From positions 1-64,000 of the forward strand of contig JAJEGF010000069.1 of NCBI GenBank assembly GCA_022820025.1: a stretch of 64,000 nucleotides of DNA, given 5' to 3'. The stretch's first letter is position 1; each line of letters starts with the position of its first letter. The position numbers and the translations under genes are program-made. The DNA comes from Chloroflexota bacterium (lineage in GTDB: Bacteria > Chloroflexota > UBA11872). A model generated the notes under the pieces. It searched no databases, was not told the origin of the DNA, and saw nothing but the letters and a program-made list of their open reading frames with translations. Below, piece by piece: positions 16,942 through 25,898 of this stretch.

Positions 16942-19044
16942 ATGGCTGCCGATGAGGGGTTTGGGATTCCCGGGGTTCCGTTTCCGGTGGGGGTGGAGTA
17001 CTACCGGGCGCCGACGCCGAAGCCGGAGGTCTGGGACGAGGACCTGAGGCGGATCCGGGCTTCGGGGATGCGGATCGTGCGCAGTTTCACGATGTGGAAC
17101 TGGATGGAGCCGCGGCCGGGCCAGTACGAGCTTGACGAGTTCGACCGGCTGTTCGACCTTGCGGAGAAGCACGACCTATACGTGTGGCTGGACATGGCGC
17201 TGGCAACGCACGGGGCGGGGCCGGAGTGGATGACGCGCGACTTCCCGGACATGCGCGTGGTCAACCAGCGGGGCCGGGCGGCCACGCCGGTGGCGAGCGC
17301 GGCGATGCCGCAGGGGTCGCAGATTCACTGTTACGACCATCCGCTGTGGCGACAGTTCGGCGGGGCGCTGATCGAGCACGTCGTGACACGGTACCGCGAC
17401 CGGCCGAGCCTGCTGATCTGGGGGTTGTGGGACGGGATTGCGATTTCGTCGGCGTTCAGCCGGCAGACCGATGGACTGCCCTGTTACTGCCCGCACACGC
17501 TGGCTCGCTACGAGAATTGGCTGCGGGAGCGGTTCACGCTGGACGCGCTGAACGAGCGCTTGCTGCGTCGCTTCCGGCGCTGGGAGGACGTGGAGCCGCC
17601 GCGTTCGAACGCGAGCCTGGTGGAGATGCTGCTGTACCGGCAGTTCCACTACGAGAACCTGGCGGGGCACCTGCAGTGGATGATCGGCGAGACGAAGCGG
17701 CTGGACCCGGTGCACGAGACGCGAACGCATGGGGCCTGGTATCCGCGGCCGTGGGACGAGCGCTGCGCGGCGGTGGCGGATAGCTGGGGGATGTCGATGC
17801 CCGCGAGCAGCCTGCTGACGGTGGAGGATCCGTACCAGGTCGCGGACCGGGCGTTCAGCTTTGACTGGTCGAGGAGCGCGGGGAAACGCGGGCGCTGGTG
17901 GAACGAGGAGATCTACGCGGGGATGTCGCCGGGCGGGGTGACCTGGAAGAAGCAGGCGGACCCGCGCGAATTGACGACGCTGCTGTGGATGACGCTGGCG
18001 TGTGGGGCGGCGGGGGCGATGTTCTGGCAGTACCGACCGGAGTACATGAGCTTCGAGTCGCCGGGGTACAACCTGGCGGCGCTGGACGGGCAGCCGACCG
18101 AGCGATTCGAGGCGGTGGCGCGGGCGACCGAGCAGATCCAGGGGTTGAGCGCGCACCTGCCGCTGGAGTGCCCGCGGGCCGAGGTCGGCGTCGTCTATCA
18201 CCCCGAATCGCAGGAGATGTTCGACTACAACGACGAGGACGATCGATTCCTGGCGGACGTGCGGGGGACGTACCGGGCGTTGTGGACGCAGGGAATTACA
18301 CCGGACGTGATCTCGCCGCGGATGGACTGGTCGGGGTACCGGCAACTGTTCCTGCCGAACGTGGCGCTGATGGACGAGGCGACGCGGGAGAACGTGCGGC
18401 GGACGCTGGCCGATCCCGACGGGCCGCGGCTGGTGGCCGAGGGCAGTTTCGGGATGTACTCGGCGGACGGGCAGTCGAGCTATGGGCCGCCGGACGGGTT
18501 GGCCGAGGAGTTGGGGGTTCGGGTGGCGGACGTTTCGGCGGTTACTACGTACGACATCGAGCAGGGGCGGAACGTGCTGGAAACGCCGCATGGACCGGTG
18601 GCGATTACCTCGCCATGCGGGTACGCGGTGCTGGAGCCGCAGGGGGATACGCGAAGCATCGCGACGATCGAGGGGCAGACGGTAGGGGTGCAGTCCGCGG
18701 ACGGGCGGTTTACGTGGTACGGGTTGACGCTGTCGGCAGGGTTCGGCGACGTTGGGCAGCCGGACCTGGTGCGGGGGTTGACGTGCGAGGCGGGGGTGTC
18801 GCCGCCGGTGGCGGTTGAGGGCGATCGGGCGGTTCCGATCGTGCGGCGGTCTCGGCTGGGCGGGTGGTTGGTGTTTGTTTTCAACCTGGAGCGGGCTGAG
18901 GCTCGGTGCCGGTTGCGGCCGCGGGAGCGGATTGGTGGGGCGATGGACCTGCTGACGGGTTGCGCTATCGAGGTCGAGGACAACGGGTTCGAGTTGGTGA
19001 TTCCGCCGTGGGACGTGGCGGTGGTGCATTGCACAGACGAGTGA
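16942..19044 (+). CDS. GH42-like glycoside hydrolase lacking the usual acid/base glutamate
   Basis: This 700-residue protein has the GH42 beta-galactosidase layout: an N-terminal TIM barrel to about residue 385, then a trimerisation-like domain and a small C-terminal domain. CYCPHTLARYENWLRERF and the WWNEEIYAG segment, where the nucleophile Glu of GH42 lies, are conserved. At the position of the general acid/base, where GH42 enzymes have W-Q-x-D-N-E, this protein reads IWGLWDGI, so the Glu is replaced by Gly. It may use another residue, another reaction, or only bind sugar. No signal peptide is seen, so it is probably cytoplasmic. ATG at 16942 has GGAGG 11 bases upstream; GTG at 16924 is an alternative. 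Confidence 0.75.
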   Translation: MAADEGFGIPGVPFPVGVEYYRAPTPKPEVWDEDLRRIRASGMRIVRSFTMWNWMEPRPGQYELDEFDRLFDLAEKHDLYVWLDMALATHGAGPEWMTRDFPDMRVVNQRGRAATPVASAAMPQGSQIHCYDHPLWRQFGGALIEHVVTRYRDRPSLLIWGLWDGIAISSAFSRQTDGLPCYCPHTLARYENWLRERFTLDALNERLLRRFRRWEDVEPPRSNASLVEMLLYRQFHYENLAGHLQWMIGETKRLDPVHETRTHGAWYPRPWDERCAAVADSWGMSMPASSLLTVEDPYQVADRAFSFDWSRSAGKRGRWWNEEIYAGMSPGGVTWKKQADPRELTTLLWMTLACGAAGAMFWQYRPEYMSFESPGYNLAALDGQPTERFEAVARATEQIQGLSAHLPLECPRAEVGVVYHPESQEMFDYNDEDDRFLADVRGTYRALWTQGITPDVISPRMDWSGYRQLFLPNVALMDEATRENVRRTLADPDGPRLVAEGSFGMYSADGQSSYGPPDGLAEELGVRVADVSAVTTYDIEQGRNVLETPHGPVAITSPCGYAVLEPQGDTRSIATIEGQTVGVQSADGRFTWYGLTLSAGFGDVGQPDLVRGLTCEAGVSPPVAVEGDRAVPIVRRSRLGGWLVFVFNLERAEARCRLRPRERIGGAMDLLTGCAIEVEDNGFELVIPPWDVAVVHCTDE

Positions 19045-19054
19045 GGGACTGGCT

Positions 19055-20302
19055 TTGAGCGTTTCGGACCTGTCGTCGTATGGCGAGGACGTGCTGCGGA
19101 CGTCGCCGGACTACGTGGCCTATGTGCCGCGGGGCGGGGCGGCGAACGACTGGACGAATCAGCACTTCCTGGTGGTGCGGTCGTGGAGCGGGGCGATCCT
19201 GGCGGTGTGGACGATGGCGACTTTCGAGGGGAAGCCGGACCAGCGGGTGGTCTTTGCGCGCAGCGACGACGCCGGGGTGACATGGAGCGAGCCGCGCGTG
19301 GTGGACGGCCCGAACGGCGACGACGGACGGATTGCCTCGTGGGGGTTCCCGGTGCTGGCGCCGGAGTTGCGGCGGGTGTACGTGTTCTATACGAAGAACG
19401 TCGGCGTGGTGGACGTGCGGGAGGACACCACGGGGCTGCTGGCGTACAAGTACTCGGACGACGAGGGCAAGACCTGGAGCGAGCGGCTGAGCCTGCCGAT
19501 CGAGCGCTCGGCGATCAGTCCAACGGATCCCGATACGCCGGAGAACTGGATCTGCTACCAGACGCCGATCCTGAATCCGCGGGGCGAGGTGATCTGCGGG
19601 TTCACGCGCTGGGCGAGCACCGAGTACCACGTGGAGCCGCACCTGTTCCAGCGGCACTCGGAGTGCTGGTTCCTGCGGTTCGACAATATCCTGACGGAGG
19701 CCGATCCGGAGCGACTGCGGGTGAGCACCTGGCCGAAGTCGCCGCACGGGATCCTGGTGCCGAAGCCGGGCGACCCGGAGCACAGCATTGCCCAGGAACC
19801 GGCGATCCAGAACCTGCCGGACGGGCGAATGATCTGCCTGCTGCGAACGTTGACGGGGTATGCCTGGTGGTCGGTGTCGGAGGACGCCGGGGAGTCTTGG
19901 TCGGAGGCCGAAGTGCTGCGGTTTGCCTCGGACGGGCGGCCGGTGCCGCATCCGATTTCGCCGTGTCCGCTGTACCGGCTGAGCGATGGGCGCTACCTGC
20001 TGATCTTCCACAACAACGTAGGGACGGCGCACGGAGCGGAAGGGCCGCACGACTCGAAGCGAAACCGGCGGCCGGCGTGGTTCAGCATCGGGACGGTGCG
20101 GGAGTCGGCGGACGGGCAGCCGCTGGCGTTCAGCGAGCCGCGGGTGCTGGCGGACAACGACGGGGTGGAATTGCCACCGGAAAGACACACGCAGGTCGCG
20201 ACCTACGGCAGCCTGCTGGAGCACGAGGGACGAACCACCTGGTGGTACCCGGACCGGAAGCACTACCTGGTGGGCAAGATCATCGACGACCTGCTCGCGT
20301 GA
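19055..20302 (+). CDS. Sialidase-like (BNR/Asp-box) six-bladed propeller protein
   Basis: This 415-residue protein has at least three Asp-box repeats, SDDAGVTWSEP, SDDEGKTWSER and SEDAGESWSEA, spread along a propeller fold as in exo-alpha-sialidases and related glycosyl hydrolases. The start is TTG at 19055, 10 bases after the GH42-like stop, indicating translation as an operon. No signal peptide is seen. The classical N-terminal arginine motif of true sialidases is not evident, so the actual substrate may not be sialic acid. It could act with the neighbouring GH42-like protein and M20 peptidase on an acylated or amino sugar. Confidence 0.72.
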   Translation: MSVSDLSSYGEDVLRTSPDYVAYVPRGGAANDWTNQHFLVVRSWSGAILAVWTMATFEGKPDQRVVFARSDDAGVTWSEPRVVDGPNGDDGRIASWGFPVLAPELRRVYVFYTKNVGVVDVREDTTGLLAYKYSDDEGKTWSERLSLPIERSAISPTDPDTPENWICYQTPILNPRGEVICGFTRWASTEYHVEPHLFQRHSECWFLRFDNILTEADPERLRVSTWPKSPHGILVPKPGDPEHSIAQEPAIQNLPDGRMICLLRTLTGYAWWSVSEDAGESWSEAEVLRFASDGRPVPHPISPCPLYRLSDGRYLLIFHNNVGTAHGAEGPHDSKRNRRPAWFSIGTVRESADGQPLAFSEPRVLADNDGVELPPERHTQVATYGSLLEHEGRTTWWYPDRKHYLVGKIIDDLLA

Positions 20303-20332
20303 CGAGCCGAAGACCCGGGAGAGGCTGATCGC

Positions 20333-21457
20333 ATGTCTGTATCCGAGGCGAGCGGGGCCACGCCGTTGCTGCCGCTGAACTGGGAGCGGTTGTTGCAGGG
20401 GTTTGTGGACATCCTGAGCGTGGACAGCTACTGGGGGAACGAGGACCGGGTGGTGGCGATCATCCAGCCGCGGCTGGAGGCGGCGGGGGTGGTGTGCCGG
20501 CGGGACCAGATTGGGAACCTGATCTGTCACTGGCCGGCGAAGGGGAAAGACTCGACCCCGATCATGCTGAACGCCCACATGGATACGGTGCTGCCAACGC
20601 CGGAGATGACGCCGGTGGTGAAGGCGGACGCGGTCTACTCCGACGGGTCGAGCGTGCTGGGAGCCGACGACAAGGCGGGAGTGGCGGCGATCGTGGAAGC
20701 GGTGGCGATGGTGGACGAAGCCGGGCTGCCGCACGGGCCGATCGACCTGGTGTTCACGGTGGGGGAGGACGTGGGGCAGTTTGGGGCAGCGGCGTTCGAT
20801 CCGAACGACGTGGAGTCGCGGGTGGCGCTGGTGCTGGACTTTGGCGGTCCGGTGGGCGTGATCTGCGACCGGCAGGCGGCGTCCTGCAATCTGAACGTCA
20901 CGTTCCACGGCAACGCGGCGGCGGCGGCGCATCCGGAGACCGGCCGGAGCGCGGTGAGCATGATGTCGCGAGCCATCGACCGGATGCCGCTGGGGCCGGT
21001 GGACGACTTGACGGTGGCCAATGTGGGGCTTGTTTCAGGCGGGGAGGCGCGCAACATCATCCCGCCCGAGGCGAAGCTGGTGGCGCAAGCGCGGGCGCTG
21101 ACGCAGGCGGCGCTGGACCGGCAGGTGGCGGCGATGCGCCAGGCCGTTGAGGAGGCGGCGGCGGCGTTTGGGGGACGGGCCGAGATCGAGGCGGAGCAGC
21201 GGTTCAAGCCGACGAGGTTTGGACACGACCATCCGGCGCTGAGGGTGGCCTACGCGGGCGTTCAGTCGGCCGGGCTGGAGCCGCGGTTCGTGCATACGTT
21301 TGGCGGGAGCGACGCGCAGAATTTCAACGAGAAGGGGATCGACTCGGCGATCCTGGGGACGGGTTACCAGGACATCCACTCGGTGAACGAATGGATGCCG
21401 CACGAGGAGTTGCGCAGGCTGACGCAGGTGACGGCGCAGGTCATCCTTAACACCTAG
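20333..21457 (+). CDS. M20 family metallopeptidase (PepT-like)
   Basis: A 374-residue protein with M20 metal-site motifs in order: NAHMDTV (His ligand and Asp), LGADDKAG (bridging Asp), then TVGEDVG, where most relatives have two Glu and this one has Glu-Asp. A dimerisation domain follows, then FGGSDAQNFNEKG and DIHSVNEW near the end, the last with the final His ligand. The family removes acyl or amino-acid groups (tripeptides, acyl-amino acids). It is last in the plus-strand operon, 30 bases after the sialidase-like gene. It could deacylate a glycoconjugate product released by its neighbours; this is inference from context. Confidence 0.82.
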   Translation: MSVSEASGATPLLPLNWERLLQGFVDILSVDSYWGNEDRVVAIIQPRLEAAGVVCRRDQIGNLICHWPAKGKDSTPIMLNAHMDTVLPTPEMTPVVKADAVYSDGSSVLGADDKAGVAAIVEAVAMVDEAGLPHGPIDLVFTVGEDVGQFGAAAFDPNDVESRVALVLDFGGPVGVICDRQAASCNLNVTFHGNAAAAAHPETGRSAVSMMSRAIDRMPLGPVDDLTVANVGLVSGGEARNIIPPEAKLVAQARALTQAALDRQVAAMRQAVEEAAAAFGGRAEIEAEQRFKPTRFGHDHPALRVAYAGVQSAGLEPRFVHTFGGSDAQNFNEKGIDSAILGTGYQDIHSVNEWMPHEELRRLTQVTAQVILNT

Positions 21458-21584
21458 GCGGCAAGCCGCTCTTGCTGGGGTTGTTGGCTTCGACCGGGCC
21501 GCACGGTCATTCCAGCAGGGATGTGCCGCTCTAGTGCTCCACGGGGATGGCACGTCAAGCCGCTATTGCTGGGGTTACCAGCTT

Positions 21585-21617
21585 CGGCCGCGCCGCAGGT
21601 TTCCCGCGGCGCGGCCG
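21585..21617. terminator. Perfect 12-bp GC stem-loop between convergent genes
   Basis: CGGCCGCGCCGC (21585-21596) and GCGGCGCGGCCG (21606-21617) are exact inverted repeats around a nine-base loop. The structure lies just before the stop of the YceI-like gene (21625, minus) and after the M20 peptidase stop (21457, plus), fitting a bidirectional terminator. There is no T run. About 40 bases of sequence beginning CAAGCCGCT occur twice nearby (from about 21465 and 21555), so part of the terminator region has been duplicated. Confidence 0.5.
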
Positions 21618-21624
21618 TGTCGAT

Positions 21625-22497
21625 CTACTGGTCGACGGCGGTGGCTACGAACTTGATACCGAGGAGGACTTCCTCGCTGACGTCGGCGACGAAGGGTGGG
21701 GTGGCCACTGCCAGGTCGTAGGTGGAGCGCAGGATGGTGGCCTCGGCCGTGCCTTCCAGGCGGTCCTCGGCCACCACGGTGACCGTGGCTGCAAACCGCT
21801 CCTCGGCCGTGATGTCGCGGATCTTGAGGTCGCCGACGATGGTGAACGTGGCCGTGTCGCCGACGGATACCGAGTCGGGGAGACCCTCGAGCGCGGTGGG
21901 CGTGAAGTCCACGAACTCGTAGCGGTCCTCGGCGGAATTCAGGATGCGGGATCGAGTGGCGCGGTCGCGGCGTTCCTCATCGGTCGCCAGGGTGCGCACG
22001 TTGATGCGGATGACGCCGACCTGCGAAGCCGCGGTGTTCGCGAAGTCCAGGATGATGTCCCCGGCCACTTGGTCGGTGCGTCCGACCACGCGGAAGGGCT
22101 CGCCGCGCAGGATTTCGTCGATTTCGTAGCGGGCCTCTGACTCCTCGGAAACGATGCGGAAGAGGGTGGCGTCACCGGTGGGCTGTGCCGCGGCCGGGGC
22201 CTGCGTGGCCTCCGGCGGTGGCGCCGCCGTGGTTGGTGCAGCGGTGGCAGGGGCGGCGGTTGCAGGCGCCGCCGTGGCTGGAGCGGCCGTGGCAGGCGCG
22301 GCGGTTGCCGGAGCAGCGGTTGCCGGAGCAGCCGTGGCCGGCGGGAGGGTGAGTTGGGGGGCGGAGATGGGTTGGCTGGCCTCGCCGGTTCCGCCGGTGA
22401 AGAAAATGAACAGCCAAGCAATGCCAGCGACTGCGATGCCCAGCAGGATGGCGACGGCCGCCGCCCGGACCAATCGGTTGTTTATGAGTTCGCCCAT
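21625..22497 (-). CDS. Membrane-anchored YceI-like domain protein with Ala/Thr/Pro repeat linker
   Basis: This 290-residue protein has one N-terminal membrane helix (residues 11-33), a PATAA repeat linker (about 53-92) and a YceI-like lipocalin domain from about residue 108. The domain signature includes SEARYEIDEILRGEPFRVVGRT, GVIRINVRTLATDEERRD and the closing ILRSTYDL. YceI-type proteins bind isoprenoid or amphiphilic compounds in an eight-stranded barrel. Here it would be tethered outside the membrane on a flexible stalk. It converges on the M20 peptidase gene and is divergent from the interrupted gene starting at 22919. Start ATG at 22497. Confidence 0.78.
   Translation of the reverse strand: MGELINNRLVRAAAVAILLGIAVAGIAWLFIFFTGGTGEASQPISAPQLTLPPATAAPATAAPATAAPATAAPATAAPATAAPATAAPTTAAPPPEATQAPAAAQPTGDATLFRIVSEESEARYEIDEILRGEPFRVVGRTDQVAGDIILDFANTAASQVGVIRINVRTLATDEERRDRATRSRILNSAEDRYEFVDFTPTALEGLPDSVSVGDTATFTIVGDLKIRDITAEERFAATVTVVAEDRLEGTAEATILRSTYDLAVATPPFVADVSEEVLLGIKFVATAVDQ
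22222..22341 (-). repeat. 15-bp tandem repeats encoding PATAA units in the YceI-like protein
   Basis: About eight consecutive 15-base units encode Pro-Ala-Thr-Ala-Ala, the last with Thr for Ala. Nucleotide differences between units are mostly synonymous. The array forms the extracytoplasmic stalk and is likely to change length by slippage while keeping the frame. Confidence 0.85.
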
Positions 22498-22918
22498 CGG
22501 GATAACCCGTCCTCAACGCGACGAAGCGTTGCGCACACCGCGCCGACTGTCTGTAGTGATTGCTCCCATCATCGCAGGCTTCCGGTTCGGTTGTGCCATC
22601 GGTTTGCCTGGCGGCATCGCCGGGGCAGATGCTCGTGGCGATCAGCGGGCTGAGGGGACGCGGCGATGCCTGAGGCGCTGGAAGGTCTTGGGTTTGAGGT
22701 TGCGGGGGCTACGGCGTGCGTGTCGGCTTCGGTGGCGTGGATCGCTAAGGACCAGTGAATGTTGCTGCAATCAGCAGCTCAGCGGCCGCTGCGGCTCGTG
22801 GCGATGAGGTCGCCAATCGCGAATGCGTCGACAGCCGCAACTCCACCGCTTAGTGTGTGTGGCGCTCACGAGCACACTTGGTCGCCGCTTGCCTGAGCTG
22901 ATCAACAAGGCATCTTCC
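22498..22918. other. Divergent intergenic region with one possible small ORF
   Basis: These 421 bases separate the YceI-like gene from the interrupted secreted protein gene. CAACGC/GCGTTG (22514-22531) forms a short hairpin in the leader of the YceI-like gene. A 30-codon frame at 22666-22758 (plus; MPEALEGLGF at its start) has GAGGGG about eight bases upstream of ATG and could be a small peptide, but nothing supports it beyond the ribosome-binding site. No clear promoter was recognised. Confidence 0.3.
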
Positions 22919-25117
22919 GTGTGGCGCCATTACCGGATCTTCGTGGCACTGGTGCTGGCAACGACTGCTGTGGCCAGCACCGCAACTAGCGCCGCCGCGC
23001 AGTGGCCGACGGGGTGTGTGGAGCTGAACGACATTGTCGAGCAGCACCTGGGGAACGCTGGCAACGTGGGCATTTACCAGCGGATCCATGGAGACCAGGC
23101 CGAAGCGGCGTGCCGGGCCGACCACCGCGCGGATGTGCAATCGACCTTTGCCTGGGCGTTTGAAACCTCAGCTGCAGTGACAGCAGCGTCCGCGGCCACC
23201 GCGGCATCGACGACATCACCGTTCGCTGGGGGATGGCCGACGACGTGCGTGTATCTGAACGACGTAGTTGAGGCGCACCTGGGGAACGATGACAACGTGG
23301 GCATATATACCCGGGCGTTTGGCGATCAGGCGGAGGCGCGTTGTCAGCAGGATCATGCCGAAGACGTTCGCCAGACATTTGCATGGGTAGGCCTATGCGA
23401 AGCGGCGACCGTCGCGCGCGCGGCCCGACCCGGCTACATCCGGGCATTTGATGCCGCAGGACCGACGGTGGGCGACCTCGCCGCATCAAGTCGTCAGCTC
23501 GAGCGGCTGCTTCTCGTCATGCCATGGCTGGGCTGTTTCACCTATCCATGGCTCGTCGACGGAATCTCAGACCCCGACCAGATGGCACTCAATGGTCTCC
23601 TGCTGACTGACGGCATCGACCGCGATCTCGCAATGTAGGTGGCGAGCGCCGACTGGTTTGCCGATGGAACAAACTCCACCGATATGTACAGCGGCGAAAT
23701 GTACTCCCTCCAATACCTTCAATTGATAGCGCAGAAGAGCAAGAGCCTGGCCGATCTGCTTCAATCCTTCACATGGCTTCAGGACGATCTGACATTCGAC
23801 GAGACAGACACGCTTCGGAGTCTAAATCGAATCGCAGAGCGAGACTTACAGTTCACGCTTGACATGGCTCGCGCACCGTGGGTTAGAGATGGACTGGCAG
23901 GTTATGAAGAGGACGCACTTGGGTCGCTCGGTCGACTGTTCCTTTCGAACCCGGATCTGGCCCGGCAGCTGTTAGCAAATACCGTGCATACGCCAGTTTG
24001 GTCGAGCGATATTCGGGTTATCGGAACGTTAGAGGACTTTGCCATCCACACTGACGCCCAGGGGCACAGGACCGACCGGCACCACCGGCTTGTGAGCACG
24101 CCGTGGTTCACGGACGGCCTTGATCCTCGAGAGCGAGCACTAGTCAATGCCCTGCGCCTGGTGGGAGTGAATGACCACACGGTGGACATCGATCTTCAGA
24201 TCAATCACAACTCACTCTTCGACCGCCTGCTCGAGCAACAGCACACCAAGTCATTGACATTCTCGCTTCCATTGACCGGGCCATTCAGAATCTGGGTGTT
24301 CGACGATAAACCGATATCCGAGGACCTTAACATTCTCAGTACCTTCGCCCAGGGACTGCGCGGCGCGGAGCGAATCGTGAATACGCCATTGCCGTTCAAT
24401 GACCTCGTGATATTGATGACGCGAGGGCCTACAGGAGACTTCGGAAAAGATGAGCCCACGTCTCTCACTGGCCTTTCAGGCTTGTGGCCACAGACGGTTT
24501 TGGTGAATCAGGATGGAATTATCAGGATCCATGAAACTCGGACTAATCTGATATACCAGATTGTAGCGAGTCTCTATTTCGATGAGAGCGCAGGTCCGAA
24601 TTACGCATACTTTGATCATCCTGATCCCAGAGCTCGGCTGCTTAATCCGAAATGGCTGGCACGCAGCGCCCAAGAGTTCATCAACGCATTCGCTAATGAC
24701 TCGCAGGGATCGCGTAGTTTCGCGGATCAAAACCACGAGTGGGAAACGGAGGCTCGATCGAAGTGCGCAGAGGAAGGACAATCAAACATATATGAGCTTT
24801 CGCTGCAGAAGAGTACTGTGCTCTATAGTCGAGCAGAGCCACTGCGGCATTGTGCGGACCTTTACGGGAGGATACTGCTCTACAGGCTCTTTACGACGCT
24901 CGGCGAGGAACGGATGTCGGTAGCCATGCGTGACCTCCACGTTTTGGCGGAACTGGATGGCGGGAGGAAAAACGCCGAGGGCATTTTGACTCCAAGCGAT
25001 AAGGATATTTACCATACATTTCTCCGGCACTCACCTCCGGATCTTCGTGATGAGGTTCGGCATTGGTATCACCACTTTCACGGCGGCCCTTTCGTTCACG
25101 AGGCGTTCCAAGTCTGA
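22919..25117 (+). pseudogene. Secreted protein with two N-terminal CxLND domains, interrupted by an in-frame TAG
   Basis: Two open frames (22919-23638 and 23639-25117) are in the same frame and separated by a single TAG at 23636-23638. Sequence on both sides reads as one protein: LNGLLLTDGIDRDLAM, stop, then VASADWFADG. From GTG 22919 (CAAGG upstream) there is a signal peptide ending AAAQ, then two copies of the 53-residue CxLND domain (bases 23003-23161 and 23234-23389), then about 570 residues of mostly helical sequence. Near the end, IIRIHETRTNLIYQIV and LARSAQEFINAF are arranged like a zinc-peptidase HExxH and downstream Glu, but the second His is missing. GTG directly after the TAG could allow restart. 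The second half is visibly more A/T-rich than its surroundings. Confidence 0.65.
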
Positions 25118-25163
25118 GGCACTGACCTTGGCCTGGGCTGCCAAAGACTCCCATGCCGCGCGG

Positions 25164-25892
25164 CTAAGGTTCGCCTAGGGCATCGGCGTCGAGGGGGGTT
25201 CTGGGGAGGGTGTTGTAGCGGAAGGCGGCGTCGAGGACGCCGTTGAGTTGGCGGCGGCGGGTGCCGGCATCGACGGTATCAATGGTGGGTCGCACGGTGG
25301 CCTGCCAGTACTGCCGGGCGGCGATGGCGTAGCTGCCGAGCACATTGAGCAGTTTGAGGTGGTACGTGGTGGCGATGCCGGGTGGGGTGAGCGACTGCAG
25401 GTCCTCCTCCGTTTCCCTGGCCAGATCAGCGAGCGCCAGCAGCGCCACGAGGCGTCGTTCATTGCTAATCGTCTCCCGCCGATGGGCCACATTGATGAGA
25501 CTGGCGTAGGCGGCACCGCTCTCGAACCGGCTACGCAGCCGGTCGGTGGCATCCGAATACACGGACAGCCTGGTGGTCCCAGGCGGCTGGGTTGGGCGCG
25601 GCCCGGCGGTCGCCCCCAAGGCTCGGCCGGCACGGCGGACGGTGGTGCCGTCGATCAGCGGCAGGGCGGGCGACGCGGCGGCGGCCGTAGGCGTTGGGCT
25701 CAGTTGAACTGGATACGGCGAGGCCGTACGGCGCTCAACGGACGGCGAACCGGGCGAGGTGGTGCCGAGAACCGCGAGTAGCGCAACGGCCGCCGCCACG
25801 GCTCCAAAGACCGCCAGGGCGGCCACCGTGCCGCCGGGGATCGGCAGGCGGTGGAGGACGCCCCGTCGCGCCGCGTCCACGCGCCGGAGCAC
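25164..25892 (-). CDS. Hypothetical single-span membrane protein
   Basis: A 242-residue protein of unrecognised family. It has one hydrophobic helix (about residues 22-44, TVAALAVFGAVAAAVALLAV), a Pro/Ser/Thr-rich stretch to about residue 105, then a soluble, mainly helical C-terminal domain of roughly 135 residues (RRETISNERRLVALLALADLA near its start). It would be anchored in the membrane with the C-terminal domain outside. GTG at 25892 is six bases after the trxB stop, so it is probably co-transcribed with trxB. No catalytic motif is seen. Confidence 0.6.
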   Translation of the reverse strand: MLRRVDAARRGVLHRLPIPGGTVAALAVFGAVAAAVALLAVLGTTSPGSPSVERRTASPYPVQLSPTPTAAAASPALPLIDGTTVRRAGRALGATAGPRPTQPPGTTRLSVYSDATDRLRSRFESGAAYASLINVAHRRETISNERRLVALLALADLARETEEDLQSLTPPGIATTYHLKLLNVLGSYAIAARQYWQATVRPTIDTVDAGTRRRQLNGVLDAAFRYNTLPRTPLDADALGEP

Positions 25893-25898
25893 GTGGCG

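Noticed and set aside
17176-20932. Long minus-strand open frames (over 600 codons) opposite the GH42-like and sialidase-like genes
   Set aside because: They are Arg/His/Pro-rich with no conserved motif. They mirror the third-position G/C bias of the real plus-strand genes.
22222-22341. Possible CRISPR array
   Set aside because: The 15-bp units are contiguous with no spacers and are translated in frame as PATAA.
23636-23638. TAG read as pyrrolysine
   Set aside because: Other genes in the window end in TAG without readthrough and no pyrrolysine machinery is seen. Nonsense mutation or reinitiation is simpler.
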